56,281 nucleotides of DNA from Clostridiaceae bacterium (GCA_009911065.1 QXWR01000034.1:1-56281); one strand, 5' to 3'; shown: positions 16,652 through 25,765, counted from the first letter of the stretch. Notes: generated by a model from the letters alone, not told the origin. Numbers and translations are program-made.

Positions 16652-17473
16652 TCATTTTTCATCCGTGGTTTTTTCTATTACGATTGACGAACCTTTTGAT
16701 TTATCGCCATTCAGCCACTGCCATTGTTCTGAAAGTTCTATTCTGCCATCACTTAAAATCTGTGGTACACTGTGACATTTCCCAATTCTTATCTGGTTGC
16801 TCAGATTAATATGCTGATAATAAAAATCTATTTCTCCATTCAAAGCAACCGTTCCAACTATACTCCCTTTTTTTATTTCCCCGCCATAGTAATCCGCCCA
16901 TAAAATATTCTCATTTTGATGATATAAAAAAAGCGTTTGATTATCCACTTCACCATTTTCAGTATTCATCTTTGGTATAAAGTATTTTCCATCATAAAAA
17001 ATATCTGTATTAGGAACTGCTATACGTTTCTTCATTACTTCATAAGCTAACCTTGCATTTCCATTGATAAATAATTCTTCATGCTTTAAGGTTTTATATC
17101 CCCTATGCTCATAAAAACAGACTGCCGCAAGCGAAGCATCTAAGTAAATAATCGTGCTGTTAAAAGATATTTCTTTTTCAAGACATTGCATAATATAACT
17201 GCCATATCCTTTTTTCTGAAAATCAGAAGCAACAAATAGTCTTGATATATGATTTTCCTTGCAGCTGCCTGTTCCCACTAAACAATCACCCGATAACAAA
17301 ACTCTAACAAAACCATTTTCTATATCTGTGGCAATGTTTTCCTTTGAATGAAGCCCGCAAAAAAATTCAACTACTCCTTGAGGATAATATAACGGATAAA
17401 TAGCGTTAATCGTGTTCTGTACCAATTGATAAATTTGTTCAATGTTTTCTTTTTTTGCTATTTCGTATTTCAT
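16652..17473 (-). CDS. GNAT acetyltransferase fused to an N-acetylglutamate-synthase-like tail domain
   Basis: About 273 residues. Residues 1-150 are a GNAT fold with the acetyl-CoA motif SRLFVASDFQKKGYGSYIMQ. Residues about 158-273 form a second domain (FYDGKYFIPKMNTENGEVD, LFLYHQNENILWADYYGG, GEIDFYYQHIN, GRIELSEQWQWLNGDKSKG). This domain occurs elsewhere as a stand-alone small protein often labelled N-acetylglutamate synthase; that label is from memory. The start follows GGAGGTG. Codons are distinctly AT-rich compared with both flanks, suggesting recent acquisition. Confidence 0.75.
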   Translation of the reverse strand: MKYEIAKKENIEQIYQLVQNTINAIYPLYYPQGVVEFFCGLHSKENIATDIENGFVRVLLSGDCLVGTGSCKENHISRLFVASDFQKKGYGSYIMQCLEKEISFNSTIIYLDASLAAVCFYEHRGYKTLKHEELFINGNARLAYEVMKKRIAVPNTDIFYDGKYFIPKMNTENGEVDNQTLFLYHQNENILWADYYGGEIKKGSIVGTVALNGEIDFYYQHINLSNQIRIGKCHSVPQILSDGRIELSEQWQWLNGDKSKGSSIVIEKTTDEK

Positions 17474-17560
17474 TAACACACCTCCATTAGCCAATTTTGT
17501 CTATGCATAGTGTAACTTGTAAATTTACTGCATTTATTAAACTTTCCTGTAGTCTCCCTG

Positions 17561-18217
17561 TCAGCCTACCGTGACATAATAAGATTGTATTTTTCCGTTT
17601 CTATGAACAAATGTCAGCGCACCTATATTCCCCTCCATTTGTACGTTAAACACAGTAACCATTGCGTCCATGCCGGAAATATAAGCGGAATAAAAATCCT
17701 CCATTTTTTGATAGTTTTCCATGTTCATGTCATCAGTAACACTTACAAGCCCCTGTTCTCCCAACTGCTTTACCACATCTTTTCTCTGTTGATCTGAAAA
17801 GAACTCAATATGGGAATATTCTGTCCCAGGATATGCAATTTCGACCTCCCTATAAAACTCCATGCACAGCTTTGCCGCTGACATTGCCTCGTCCTGTAAA
17901 TTCTGTTCTTCTTCTGCTGTTAAAATACTGACAGGTTCCGAAGTTTCCAAAGGGAAAGCTTCAGCAGGCTCCCCAAATTCTTCCACAAAATATTCTATCG
18001 GTTCCTCCTCTTTTACCTCTTCCATGCTTTCCATTATGACTGGCGGTTCCCACACTTCCTCTGTGTTCTTTCCAGAACCTCTTTTCCCTAAAACAATATT
18101 GCCTGTTATAACAACCATTACCATCAACACAATAAAGAAAACATATTTTTTTAAATGCCATTTCACATCTACCACGATTCTGTTTCTCCTTATCATCCAT
18201 AGTATTATATCCAGCAA
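17561..18217 (-). pseudogene. Truncated copy of the local lipoprotein family
   Basis: It aligns from SEPVSILTAEEEQNLQDEAM to GALTFVHRNGKIQSYYVTVG with the lipoprotein at 2368, then stops. The intact relatives continue for another 200 residues with WREGGxPEI. One membrane segment lies near residues 24-43, without a lipobox. The true start is probably a GTG near VDVKWHLKK rather than the first ATG. With the conserved C-terminal half absent it is most likely a decayed copy. Confidence 0.7.
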
Positions 18218-18290
18218 TTAGCCAACTGCCCTTTCCACTCCAAAAGATGATTGTTAAAACCGTCAATATGAAAACCAAGGCATATTCCAT
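18160..18290 (-). pseudogene. N-terminal relic of a DUF3784 membrane protein
   Basis: The frame starting at 18290 reads a hydrophobic helix followed by GKGSWLIAGYNTMDDKEK. This matches the opening of DUF3784 proteins (GKGSxLIAGYNTM..EEK). After about 45 residues the similarity is lost and the next sensible frame is the truncated lipoprotein. It therefore looks like a 5' fragment joined to another fragment. Confidence 0.55.
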
Positions 18291-18319
18291 CTATGATTAT
18301 TCTCCTGTATCCTTTTGTC

Positions 18320-18388
18320 AATGCAGCTTTCTCCTGCCTGATTCCTTTAAGTATTTCTGAAACAAATTGATATGACTGCTTAACCTCT
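18320..18388 (-). pseudogene. Short second relic of the MTA/SAH nucleosidase C-terminus
   Basis: Directly after the permease stop, one frame reads VKQSYQFVSEILKGIRQEK. This parallels AVQRSYQFVSAMLERIR in the longer relic at 2152-2367, and the two are alike at the DNA level. Only about 20 residues survive. Confidence 0.45.
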
Positions 18389-19114
18389 CTATTTGTTGCG
18401 CCAAATCATCTTTCCTGATAGCAATATGGCACACGCACAGACAGCCAATACAAAAATCACCAGCATCGGCAACAGATTTTCCAGCCCAAAAGTCCCCCCT
18501 GTCATCAGTCTGTATCCCCATGAAGCCGGGAACGCTTTCCCTATTGTTTCAAGCATTTGGGGGAGCATCTCAACCGGGAACATAATTCCAGAGAGCATGA
18601 TTGAAGGCAGAAAAACAATAATGGAAAACATGGAGGTTTTCGTCTGGTCTTTTACCGCCAGGCCAATTATGCTGGCTATGCCGAGTGATACCGCAATAAA
18701 AATGGAAAGGGAGGCAAAGTATACGCCCGGATTTTCTGGTATCTTGGCATCAAAGGCAAGGGGAGCGGCAATATACAGGATAATGCTCATAATAAACAGG
18801 TGGATAAACGCCGAGATATTGGCCAATGCAATACCCAGATATAAAGGAACACCGTTTGCCAGATAAACCTTCTTAATGTCGCTGCCATAAATTTCCACAA
18901 GGGAAGGCGGCAGACCGATCAGAGCACCCATGGTCACGCCAAATACAGTCATGGATTGAATAAGTGTATCCCCTGCCCCCGGAATAACCGATGTAAATAT
19001 CCCGCCCATAATTCCAAAGAACAACAGGGGAACGATATAGCAGGTGATGAGCAACGTCTTACTTCGTATATCTAATTTCCATTGTAAAGAAACCCCATAT
19101 ATAAAAGCTCCCAT
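18389..19114 (-). CDS. ABC-2 type exporter permease
   Basis: A 241-residue permease with six hydrophobic segments. The loop PPSLVEIYGSDIKKVYLANGVPLYLG corresponds to the usual YRERK region of ABC-2 exporters. The segment MLSGIMFPVEMLPQMLETIGKAFPASWGYRLMTGG is typical of the second half. It lies 3 bp after the ATPase gene in a MerR-ATPase-permease operon. Confidence 0.87.
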   Translation of the reverse strand: MGAFIYGVSLQWKLDIRSKTLLITCYIVPLLFFGIMGGIFTSVIPGAGDTLIQSMTVFGVTMGALIGLPPSLVEIYGSDIKKVYLANGVPLYLGIALANISAFIHLFIMSIILYIAAPLAFDAKIPENPGVYFASLSIFIAVSLGIASIIGLAVKDQTKTSMFSIIVFLPSIMLSGIMFPVEMLPQMLETIGKAFPASWGYRLMTGGTFGLENLLPMLVIFVLAVCACAILLSGKMIWRNK

Positions 19115-19117
19115 TTT

Positions 19118-19927
19118 TCAAACCCCCTTTGCAATTTTCATAAAGTGCTGCTCCAATGAACCGCGGCCTATCTGGATATCTAAGATGGCCTCCCCTTTTT
19201 CCCTGCACTGCACCAGCAGCGTAAGTAAAGTTTCCCCGATATTGTCAGACTCATATTTCCCTGTGCCGGTTTCCGTTTGAATAGTGATATTATAATGCTT
19301 CCCCACTGTTTCACCAAGCTGTTCGACTGTTCCAATAAAGGCAATCCTGCCCCCGGAAAGAATGGCAATCCGGTCACACAGGTTCTCAACCTCGGCCATA
19401 TCGTGGCTTGTTAATATGATTGTCTTCCTGGCTGCTTTTAGCTGCCGGATTAACTCATGTAAGGACAGCCGCCCCTCAACGTCAAGCCCTGCGGTTGGCT
19501 CATCAAGAAAAAGGATATCCGGATTTCGTGTCAGGGCAAGTGCCAGATGGAGCCTCCGCTTCTGACCAGTCGATAATTGGTAATACTGCTTCCGGGCAAA
19601 ATCATGGATGCCAAGAACGTCAAGCATTGCACGGTCAAGCGAAGCTTTATTCCATTTCGCAAAAAGCTTAACAGCCTCCAGCGGCTTTATATGCCCAGGC
19701 AAAGAAGACGATTGCAGTTGGATACCCACTTTGCCGGTTATAGCGATGGTTCCACTGTCATATTTTCTTAGACCCTCGATACATTCCAGGGACGTCGTTT
19801 TACCCGCGCCATTTACGCCAAGCAGGGCAAAAATCTCCCCCTGCTGTACACAGAAATTTAAGCCATTCAGTACAACGTGGGTCCCGTAACTTTTCTTTAA
19901 GTTTTTGATTTTTATAGCCTCGTTCAT
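19118..19927 (-). CDS. ABC transporter ATP-binding protein
   Basis: A 269-residue exporter ATPase. Walker A is GVNGAGKTT, the signature is LSTGQKRRL and Walker B is ILFLDEPTAGLD, with the H-loop ILTSHDMAE. The ATG overlaps the MerR stop by 4 bp. LSTGQ in place of LSGGQ is the usual variation in the drug-export subgroup. It forms an exporter with the following permease, probably induced by the MerR ligand. Confidence 0.9.
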   Translation of the reverse strand: MNEAIKIKNLKKSYGTHVVLNGLNFCVQQGEIFALLGVNGAGKTTSLECIEGLRKYDSGTIAITGKVGIQLQSSSLPGHIKPLEAVKLFAKWNKASLDRAMLDVLGIHDFARKQYYQLSTGQKRRLHLALALTRNPDILFLDEPTAGLDVEGRLSLHELIRQLKAARKTIILTSHDMAEVENLCDRIAILSGGRIAFIGTVEQLGETVGKHYNITIQTETGTGKYESDNIGETLLTLLVQCREKGEAILDIQIGRGSLEQHFMKIAKGV

Positions 19928-20724
19928 TCTTCATCCTCCTGAAACAAGTCAACGCCTGACCTGGACAAGTAACTCTCAAGTGCCTGCCCGATATAATCTT
20001 TGGCGAGTTTTTGCTTCTCTTTCCATTTGGGGTCCATGCCCTCAAACTGTCCTAATTCAATGAGTTTCGGAAGCATACTCATATCCCCGCCGGTGAAATC
20101 CGTTATCATATCCCAATAGGCTTTTGCAAAGCTCTGCCCCTCATCACTGTCTGCATGGACACCTGCATTTTGAAGCCTTATTGCTTCATTCTGAAGCTGC
20201 ATGAAAGTATCCATAAATACTTTCCCGCTGTCCTTATCAAAACGGCTGCGGATATGGTCAAGGGTCTGGTCATCAAAGTGTTTGATGAGCCAGTAGAAGT
20301 CATTTTTCATCTGCAGGTTCACAATGATGTCGGCGTACTTTTTGAAATTGACCGACTGCATTTGAAGGACTTCTTCCCGCAGCCCCTCCAGCTCCCTCAA
20401 TGATTCGGACAGGCTTTCTATTTTTTGCCGGACAGCTGCGGTTTGCTCTGCCAGGACAGCTGCGATTTCTGCCGGTGTATCAAGGGGAATCAGCCGGTTC
20501 TTTATATCATCCAGGGAGAACCCCAGATGTTTAAGCGATAAGATCTGATGTAGTTTTACCATATCTTTATCTGTGTATAGCCTGCGGCCTCCTTCGCTCA
20601 TGGCAGACGGGGAAAGTAACCCTTCCCTGTCATAATGCTGTAATGTCCGTACAGTAACATCCATCTTTTTTGCGGCTTCGCCAACAGTCATATAGCCTTG
20701 TGGTATCGCTTTATTTTTGTCCAT
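19924..20724 (-). CDS. MerR-family regulator, TipAS-like
   Basis: A 266-residue protein. The N-terminal MerR winged helix (YMTVGEAAKKMDVTVRTLQHYDREGLLSPSAMSEGGRRLYTDKD) is followed by a long coiled coil (about 80-120). The C-terminal helical domain (about 130-260) resembles the TipAS antibiotic-binding domain (FDDQTLDHIRSRFDKDSGKVFMDTF). It leads the ABC exporter operon and probably activates it when a peptide or drug binds. GGAGG precedes the start. Confidence 0.87.
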   Translation of the reverse strand: MDKNKAIPQGYMTVGEAAKKMDVTVRTLQHYDREGLLSPSAMSEGGRRLYTDKDMVKLHQILSLKHLGFSLDDIKNRLIPLDTPAEIAAVLAEQTAAVRQKIESLSESLRELEGLREEVLQMQSVNFKKYADIIVNLQMKNDFYWLIKHFDDQTLDHIRSRFDKDSGKVFMDTFMQLQNEAIRLQNAGVHADSDEGQSFAKAYWDMITDFTGGDMSMLPKLIELGQFEGMDPKWKEKQKLAKDYIGQALESYLSRSGVDLFQEDEE

Positions 20725-20742
20725 GTCTCACCTCCTGCTCGT

Positions 20743-20773
20743 AGTATATCTCATTACGTTACGTCATAAGCAA
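20743..20773 (-). promoter_or_regulatory. MerR-type promoter with 19-bp spacer
   Basis: On the minus strand TTGCTT (20768-20773) and TATACT (20743-20748) are separated by exactly 19 bp. This is the overlong spacing characteristic of MerR-activated promoters. The spacer contains the tandem ACGTAACGT that would be the regulator's site. It lies just upstream of the merR gene, so the operon is autoactivated. Confidence 0.7.
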
Positions 20774-20839
20774 GTGTTTTAGAGATTTTTATCGCATATG
20801 CGTCTTCAGAAAAATATGCCCGGATCTTGTTCATACTTC

Positions 20840-21796
20840 CTATTGCATTTCCCTCAGCCCATTTAACCGGATTTTATTCAGTTCCTCTGCATTCAGGCAT
20901 CCTGACTCAAAAAGTCTTATGTATTCTTTTGACACGTCACTGTCAAAAATCAACACATCATCCGAATTTATGGTCACGTCTAACCCGCCCCTGTATAATC
21001 TCCGGATGGGGTGGTGCGCCATCTCCTTTATTCGCCCCAGCAAAAGGTTGCTGCTGGGCGTTAGGTTAAGGCGTATTCCCCTGTCTTTTAGGAACTGTAT
21101 GGCCTCCTCCGATTCCGCCGCCGCGATACCATGCTGCACTTCATCAAGCCGCAATGCCTCCACGCCGCGAACAACGTCCTCTGCTGTTCCCCACTCACCA
21201 ATGTGGGCTTTCAGGCAAAGCCCCTCTTCTTTTGCTCTCCTGTATATGGGGATAAAATTTTCAATCGGCTGTGCCAGTTCATCCCCATACAAGTCAATGG
21301 AGTAGAATTCCGGGTACCCCCAGAAATGTTTCAGGCAGCCCTCCAGATAGTCCACAGGGCAATGCCTGGATAATCCGATCTGGAGCCGCAGGCAAACCTC
21401 CGGCGCAATCCGCTCGTTGATTTCCTGGAATGTCTCTATCAGTTCCACAATGTCATTATGGAAAAACTCATTTAACCCCCAGACATCTTCCCCTATCTCC
21501 AAGATCGCAATGCCGTCATGCTTTGCCTGGGCAAAAGTTGCCTCTATAAGAAATTTGCGCATGTTGCTGCCAGAGAATCTCTCACCAATATATCTGCTGT
21601 TCCAGCCATCCATTTCCCACATGGAAGCCAGGGGCTTTTTGATCGGCTCAATGAGAATCTGCTTCTGCTCATATATATATGTCCTGCTCCCCCCAAGGAC
21701 AAAATGGTTGTGCAGGTCTGCTTTTGGCACTTCTCTGACAGCAGCAAGGTCATTGTCCTTTAAAGCTGTTATAAACTTTCTTGAATCTCCTTCCAT
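20840..21796 (-). CDS. Adenosine-deaminase-superfamily amidohydrolase
   Basis: About 318 residues with the metal-dependent deaminase layout. DLHNHF stands where adenosine deaminases have HxH. AHIGEWG corresponds to the HAGE motif with the catalytic Glu, LDEVQHGIAA supplies the next His, and TPSSN and INSDDVLIFDS supply the C-terminal Asp pair. HNH keeps both metal-binding His. The start MEGDSRKF has GGAGG upstream. It sits 33 bp below a TetR gene on the same strand. The substrate may be a nucleoside or a modified purine. Confidence 0.75.
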   Translation of the reverse strand: MEGDSRKFITALKDNDLAAVREVPKADLHNHFVLGGSRTYIYEQKQILIEPIKKPLASMWEMDGWNSRYIGERFSGSNMRKFLIEATFAQAKHDGIAILEIGEDVWGLNEFFHNDIVELIETFQEINERIAPEVCLRLQIGLSRHCPVDYLEGCLKHFWGYPEFYSIDLYGDELAQPIENFIPIYRRAKEEGLCLKAHIGEWGTAEDVVRGVEALRLDEVQHGIAAAESEEAIQFLKDRGIRLNLTPSSNLLLGRIKEMAHHPIRRLYRGGLDVTINSDDVLIFDSDVSKEYIRLFESGCLNAEELNKIRLNGLREMQ

Positions 21797-21829
21797 GGTT
21801 CCTCCATTTCCCCCACTGGACAGCACAGT

Positions 21830-22435
21830 TTACTTCAAATATGCTGTCCTCCATTGCCCGACCCTTTTCAAAAAATCCTTTTCCAGGCCGTCCGGGTCCA
21901 ACTTCCCAGCGGAAAGCATTTGCCAGACACAGCGCATCAGATAGCTGTCAATCTCCTCTAACAGCATCCTTACGTCAACGCCTGGCCGAAATACGGAAAG
22001 GTCCAGATCCCCCAGCATCCTGTCCGCCACATCCTCATATGTTTTATCATACGACTTCCCGGTTGCCTCCCTGATTTCCGGGTTTTCCGCAAAAAGGGCC
22101 CGTAATGAGAATAAATATTCATCGGGAGCCGTTCTCATAAACTCACATCTTGCCAGAACCTTCTGGGTCATTGCCTCAAAGAAGTCTGACGTTTCTTTGT
22201 AATAATACTTCAGCTCTATTTCATTTGATATCCTGTTGATATTCTTCCAGAGGTATAAATACAGATCTTTTTTATTTTGAAAATAATGGAACAGCAGGGA
22301 CTTTGATATGCCGCCGTCATCCGCAATCCTGGACATGGATGCGTTTTTGTAATTGTCATGGGCAAACACCATGTATGCTGCTTTTATAATCCGTTCCTGC
22401 TTTTCCAATGGCAGTTCAAAAAATTTCTTGTTCAT
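21830..22435 (-). CDS. TetR-family regulator (paralogue 3 of 3)
   Basis: A 201-residue repressor starting MNKKFFELPLEKQERIIKAAYMVFAHDNYKNASMSRIADDGGISKSLLFHYF, with GGAGG 7 bp upstream. It is very close to the regulator at 4817 over its whole length, including RCEFMRTAPDEYLFS.RALFAE and GKLDPDGLE. It probably governs the adenosine-deaminase-like gene that follows. Confidence 0.88.
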   Translation of the reverse strand: MNKKFFELPLEKQERIIKAAYMVFAHDNYKNASMSRIADDGGISKSLLFHYFQNKKDLYLYLWKNINRISNEIELKYYYKETSDFFEAMTQKVLARCEFMRTAPDEYLFSLRALFAENPEIREATGKSYDKTYEDVADRMLGDLDLSVFRPGVDVRMLLEEIDSYLMRCVWQMLSAGKLDPDGLEKDFLKRVGQWRTAYLK

Positions 22436-22459
22436 TAAGGTCCTCCCAGTACTTGAAAT

Positions 22460-23341
22460 CTATTTTTCTTCCCTTTCTGTTCCTGCCATCCTCCCATGCC
22501 CCATCAGAAACTCGGCGCTCAGTGTTTCCACCACAAGCCTGTACATCCCTGGCTCCAGCGTGCCATAAATATCCAGATTATATGTCTCGCTGGCACTCTC
22601 CCCGTCCGGAAGGATATGGGCAATATCCTGAAAGCCAACATTATCCGTCCTGACAGGCATTGTGTACCACTGGCCGTCTATCTGTTTTTGGAGGGAAAAG
22701 TATTCCCCGTAAGTGAATTCTTCCCCGCTGTTATTGGCAATCAATACCATAATCTCACTTGTCCCAATGTCCTGGACAGTCATAGACATCCCCTCTGTAC
22801 CCTCTGCAGGCAGCTCATCTGCTTTCAGCAGGAAACAGCTGTGATATACGGACAAATGCCCGGCATTGGGAAAGTTAAGGACATTCAGGGTATCCTCATC
22901 ACTGCCTTCCATCTCTTTCCATAGAAAGGAGAGGTCCGTATCCCCATAATAAACCGCCCCGTCATTCCTAAGCCAGACCCCGCCGGATGCCGTCACGGAA
23001 ATGTCATACCCTTCCCCGCTGCTGATCCAGATTCCAAAGAAGGGAGTCTCCATCTGGGAGAGAGCCTGTTCCTCTGCCGCCTGGAGGGGAATATCATTGA
23101 TCCTTTTAATCACTTCCTTCTCCGTACTGCTGTCATACAGAGTCCTGACCATAACCGTTTCCCCGTCATAATAATATAGTTGGAAAGCACTTGTATCCGG
23201 GCTTGCCCCAACAAGGATATTTCCACCCTTATCATTTTTGTAAAGAAACACAGCAAACAGAACGCCTTCCACAGCCAAAAATAAAATGATGAAAAACACA
23301 ACTGGTATATACTTTGTTTTCCTGTTTTCAAATGTCCCCAT
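22460..23341 (-). CDS. Membrane-anchored protein with C-terminal Ig-like domain
   Basis: A 293-residue protein with one N-terminal membrane helix (about residues 11-32) and an extracytoplasmic remainder. Residues about 190-280 (IMVLIANNSGEEFTYGEYFSLQKQIDGQWYTMP ... NLDIYGTLEPGMYRLVVE) match the bacterial Ig-like domain found in many Lachnospiraceae secreted proteins. The middle part is unassigned. AGGAGG stands 6 bp from the ATG. Function unknown. Confidence 0.65.
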   Translation of the reverse strand: MGTFENRKTKYIPVVFFIILFLAVEGVLFAVFLYKNDKGGNILVGASPDTSAFQLYYYDGETVMVRTLYDSSTEKEVIKRINDIPLQAAEEQALSQMETPFFGIWISSGEGYDISVTASGGVWLRNDGAVYYGDTDLSFLWKEMEGSDEDTLNVLNFPNAGHLSVYHSCFLLKADELPAEGTEGMSMTVQDIGTSEIMVLIANNSGEEFTYGEYFSLQKQIDGQWYTMPVRTDNVGFQDIAHILPDGESASETYNLDIYGTLEPGMYRLVVETLSAEFLMGHGRMAGTEREEK

Positions 23342-23423
23342 CGGTATCCTCCTTTATAAACCTGTCTATATTAGAAAAGCCACAGTAAAACTGCGCTTCA
23401 CCGTCAGAACTATCGGCTCCTTT

Positions 23424-23454
23424 TATTATCCTCCGATTGGCCGATTATGGGAAG
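23424..23454 (-). repeat. Dispersed intergenic repeat, divergent copy F
   Basis: Plus strand reads TTATCCTCCGATTGG then CCGATTATGGGAAG. This matches about 21 of 29 positions of the copy at 8.02-8.05 kb in the same orientation. It lies in the gap between the amidase and the Ig-like protein. Confidence 0.45.
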
Positions 23455-23471
23455 CCCTGAAACAGAACCTA

Positions 23472-24302
23472 CTATCCTGTCTTTTCCTCCAACCCTTTCA
23501 CAATCCCCTTCACAAGTTCTCCGGCAAGCTTCTCCTGATATTCTTCCGACATTAGTTGATTCCTTTCATTATAATTGGAAAGATAACCTATTTCTACCAA
23601 TACAGCAGGAACTTTTGTATTCTTCAGGATATAATAATCGGCAGGTTTTACATTCCTTGAAACAATATTTTCGCTCTCTTTTATTGTCTCCATAATCTTT
23701 TCAGCATAATGTTTCCCTTCCTCCCCACTCTTGCAGTAATAACATTCCAGACCATATATCGAACTGTCTTTTTCATAATAATTGCAGTGAATGCTTATAA
23801 AAAGATCTGCCTTTTCCCCATTTACAATCTGTACCCGTTCCTCAAGTTTCATAAAAATATCTTTATCCCTGGTAAGTACCACCCGGATGCCCTGTTCCTC
23901 CAGCAGTTCCTTTAATTTCAGGACAACAGCAAGGTTGATCGCCTTCTCCGTTGCCGCCTGTTCCACTGTTCCCCCATCTTCCCCGCCGTGTCCGGCATCC
24001 AGGACAACCATATGGTTTTCTTCCCCCGAAAGGTCTGCGTCCAATTCATCTTCCTCTACACCGGATATTGTTTCCCGAACAACATCCGCCTTTTGGGTGC
24101 TACTCTCATTCTCATTCCTGCGGAAAAAATCCCGGATATACAAACAGCCACAGATCATCAGCAGAATCATAACTGCCAGAACAGCCGCCATGATTCCCCG
24201 GACGGTATAGGCTATGACCCTACGCCTCTTTCTGGCAATCTTCTTGCTTCTTTTTCTCTGATTCTCTGTCTTCCAGGCTGGCTGTCTTCTCTTTTGCACC
24301 AT
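23472..24302 (-). CDS. N-acetylmuramoyl-L-alanine amidase (Amidase_3), membrane-anchored
   Basis: Cell-wall amidase cutting the bond between MurNAc and L-alanine of peptidoglycan. Start MVQKRRQPAW with AGGAG upstream. An Arg/Lys-rich cytoplasmic N-terminus precedes a membrane helix (about 35-57). The catalytic domain runs from about 98 to the end: VVLDAGHGGEDGG (zinc His), EKAINLAVVLKL (zinc Glu), SIHCNYY (zinc His) and VLVEIGYLSN (catalytic Glu). All key residues are present. Length fits a CwlM/CwlD-like enzyme. Confidence 0.9.
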   Translation of the reverse strand: MVQKRRQPAWKTENQRKRSKKIARKRRRVIAYTVRGIMAAVLAVMILLMICGCLYIRDFFRRNENESSTQKADVVRETISGVEEDELDADLSGEENHMVVLDAGHGGEDGGTVEQAATEKAINLAVVLKLKELLEEQGIRVVLTRDKDIFMKLEERVQIVNGEKADLFISIHCNYYEKDSSIYGLECYYCKSGEEGKHYAEKIMETIKESENIVSRNVKPADYYILKNTKVPAVLVEIGYLSNYNERNQLMSEEYQEKLAGELVKGIVKGLEEKTG

Positions 24303-24463
24303 ACTTACTCCTGCATTTTGTTCCTTTGAGGTATTGACAATATACAAATTACAAAAACTGCCAACCAAGCATGCCACGAACCACCGTCCACTGGTTCCTG
24401 ACATGCTTACCTGACATATTGAGGATATATTAAATTATTTTCCGGCGGCCGTAAGATACTGCC

Positions 24464-25618
24464 CTACTGCCGCGCAGCCGGAACATAATGGAATTTTGTT
24501 CCTTCTGCTACCACCCACATATTCGTTGGATCATCCTCATCCCATTTGTAATTTCTGTCCAGAAACAGCGCCCTTCCATCGGGCAGTGTTGCCATCGGGA
24601 AATATCCCTCTGTGCTGAAAGGCAGCTCACCTGCGGGAACCTTCCATTTGATACTGGCACTCCCCAGGTCATAGCCGAGGATTCCCTGTCCGCCGAAAAT
24701 TACAAGGTCACAGTCCCTCCCCGGACATGCACAGCTATAAAAGCTGCCGTCACTGTGGAGAAGAAAAGAAGTGGCATCCTCTATACTACCATTGCGCCCG
24801 TCCAGTTCAACGATCACGGAAGTGCCATCATTTGCAATACTGTCTTGAAGTACGGCGTATACCTTTCCGTCCCGTCCTCTTCCCATGGCGGTGCGCAGCG
24901 TATAAACCTTGTAATCATAACTGATCTTATTCAGGAAGTTCCCTTCCGCATCAAAGGCCAGCACTGCTGTTCCATCGTTCTGTGTGGAAAGGTAGATATC
25001 CCCGTTTCCTGCCACTGCAATCATACGGGGTGAAAAAACTTCCTGTTTTACATATTCGGAAATGTCCAGTTTTGCCGCCACCTCACCAGACGGGCTGACC
25101 CTCCATACTTCACAGTGTTCTGTAGGGCAGACAACCTCATCATTCCTCATCACTGCTTCAATATCCTTGTCCTCTGCCACCACATACAGGTTCCCCTGTT
25201 CGTCCGTGGTCATGACGGAAAACACCATTCCATCCGGTGCCGTCACCGGCAGGACCTCCCCATCAGCCTCCCCTGGCTTCATTTTCAGGATTCCGGAGTC
25301 CCCGTCCTGATTCCTGCTTACTAAATAGATGGCGTCCGCAGATGCCGTGAGATAGTCAATCGGTATGCTCCCCTTATAATCTATCGTCTGCGCTTCAGCA
25401 GATAATGGGGGCAATACGGGATTCTTGCTGTTTTCCTCCGGGACAGTGTCATCGTCCACATGGTAAGCAGAATCTGCTGAATCCTCCTGCATCATCGGCT
25501 GCTGTACCTCTCCTTCCATAACATCTGCTTTTGGGTCTGTACTGCCTCCACAGCCAGTAAGACATAAGGTGCCTGCCAACAGCAGCATACCCAACAGCCT
25601 GTATTTTTGCATTTTCAT
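24464..25618 (-). CDS. Lipoprotein, probably beta-propeller
   Basis: About 384 residues with a lipobox CLTGC after a 22-residue signal peptide. From residue 90 on it has repeating segments of the type DEQGNLYVV, GNGDIYLSTQ, GRDGKVYAVLQD and DGRALFLDRN, suggesting a six- or seven-bladed propeller that senses or binds something outside the cell. It follows the ECF sigma/anti-sigma pair on the same strand and is probably part of the same regulon. Confidence 0.7.
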   Translation of the reverse strand: MKMQKYRLLGMLLLAGTLCLTGCGGSTDPKADVMEGEVQQPMMQEDSADSAYHVDDDTVPEENSKNPVLPPLSAEAQTIDYKGSIPIDYLTASADAIYLVSRNQDGDSGILKMKPGEADGEVLPVTAPDGMVFSVMTTDEQGNLYVVAEDKDIEAVMRNDEVVCPTEHCEVWRVSPSGEVAAKLDISEYVKQEVFSPRMIAVAGNGDIYLSTQNDGTAVLAFDAEGNFLNKISYDYKVYTLRTAMGRGRDGKVYAVLQDSIANDGTSVIVELDGRNGSIEDATSFLLHSDGSFYSCACPGRDCDLVIFGGQGILGYDLGSASIKWKVPAGELPFSTEGYFPMATLPDGRALFLDRNYKWDEDDPTNMWVVAEGTKFHYVPAARQ

Positions 25619-25765
25619 GTTCCCTTCTTCCTCCATATGTACTGATATGTTCCATTTCGCCTTTTTAGGGCACCATGGCTTACCCAGCCCTGATGCCCTG
25701 TTCTGGCCAGCCTGCTCTCAGGCAACACTGGCCTTATTCCCGATTTTTCTGTAAACTGGCAGCGA

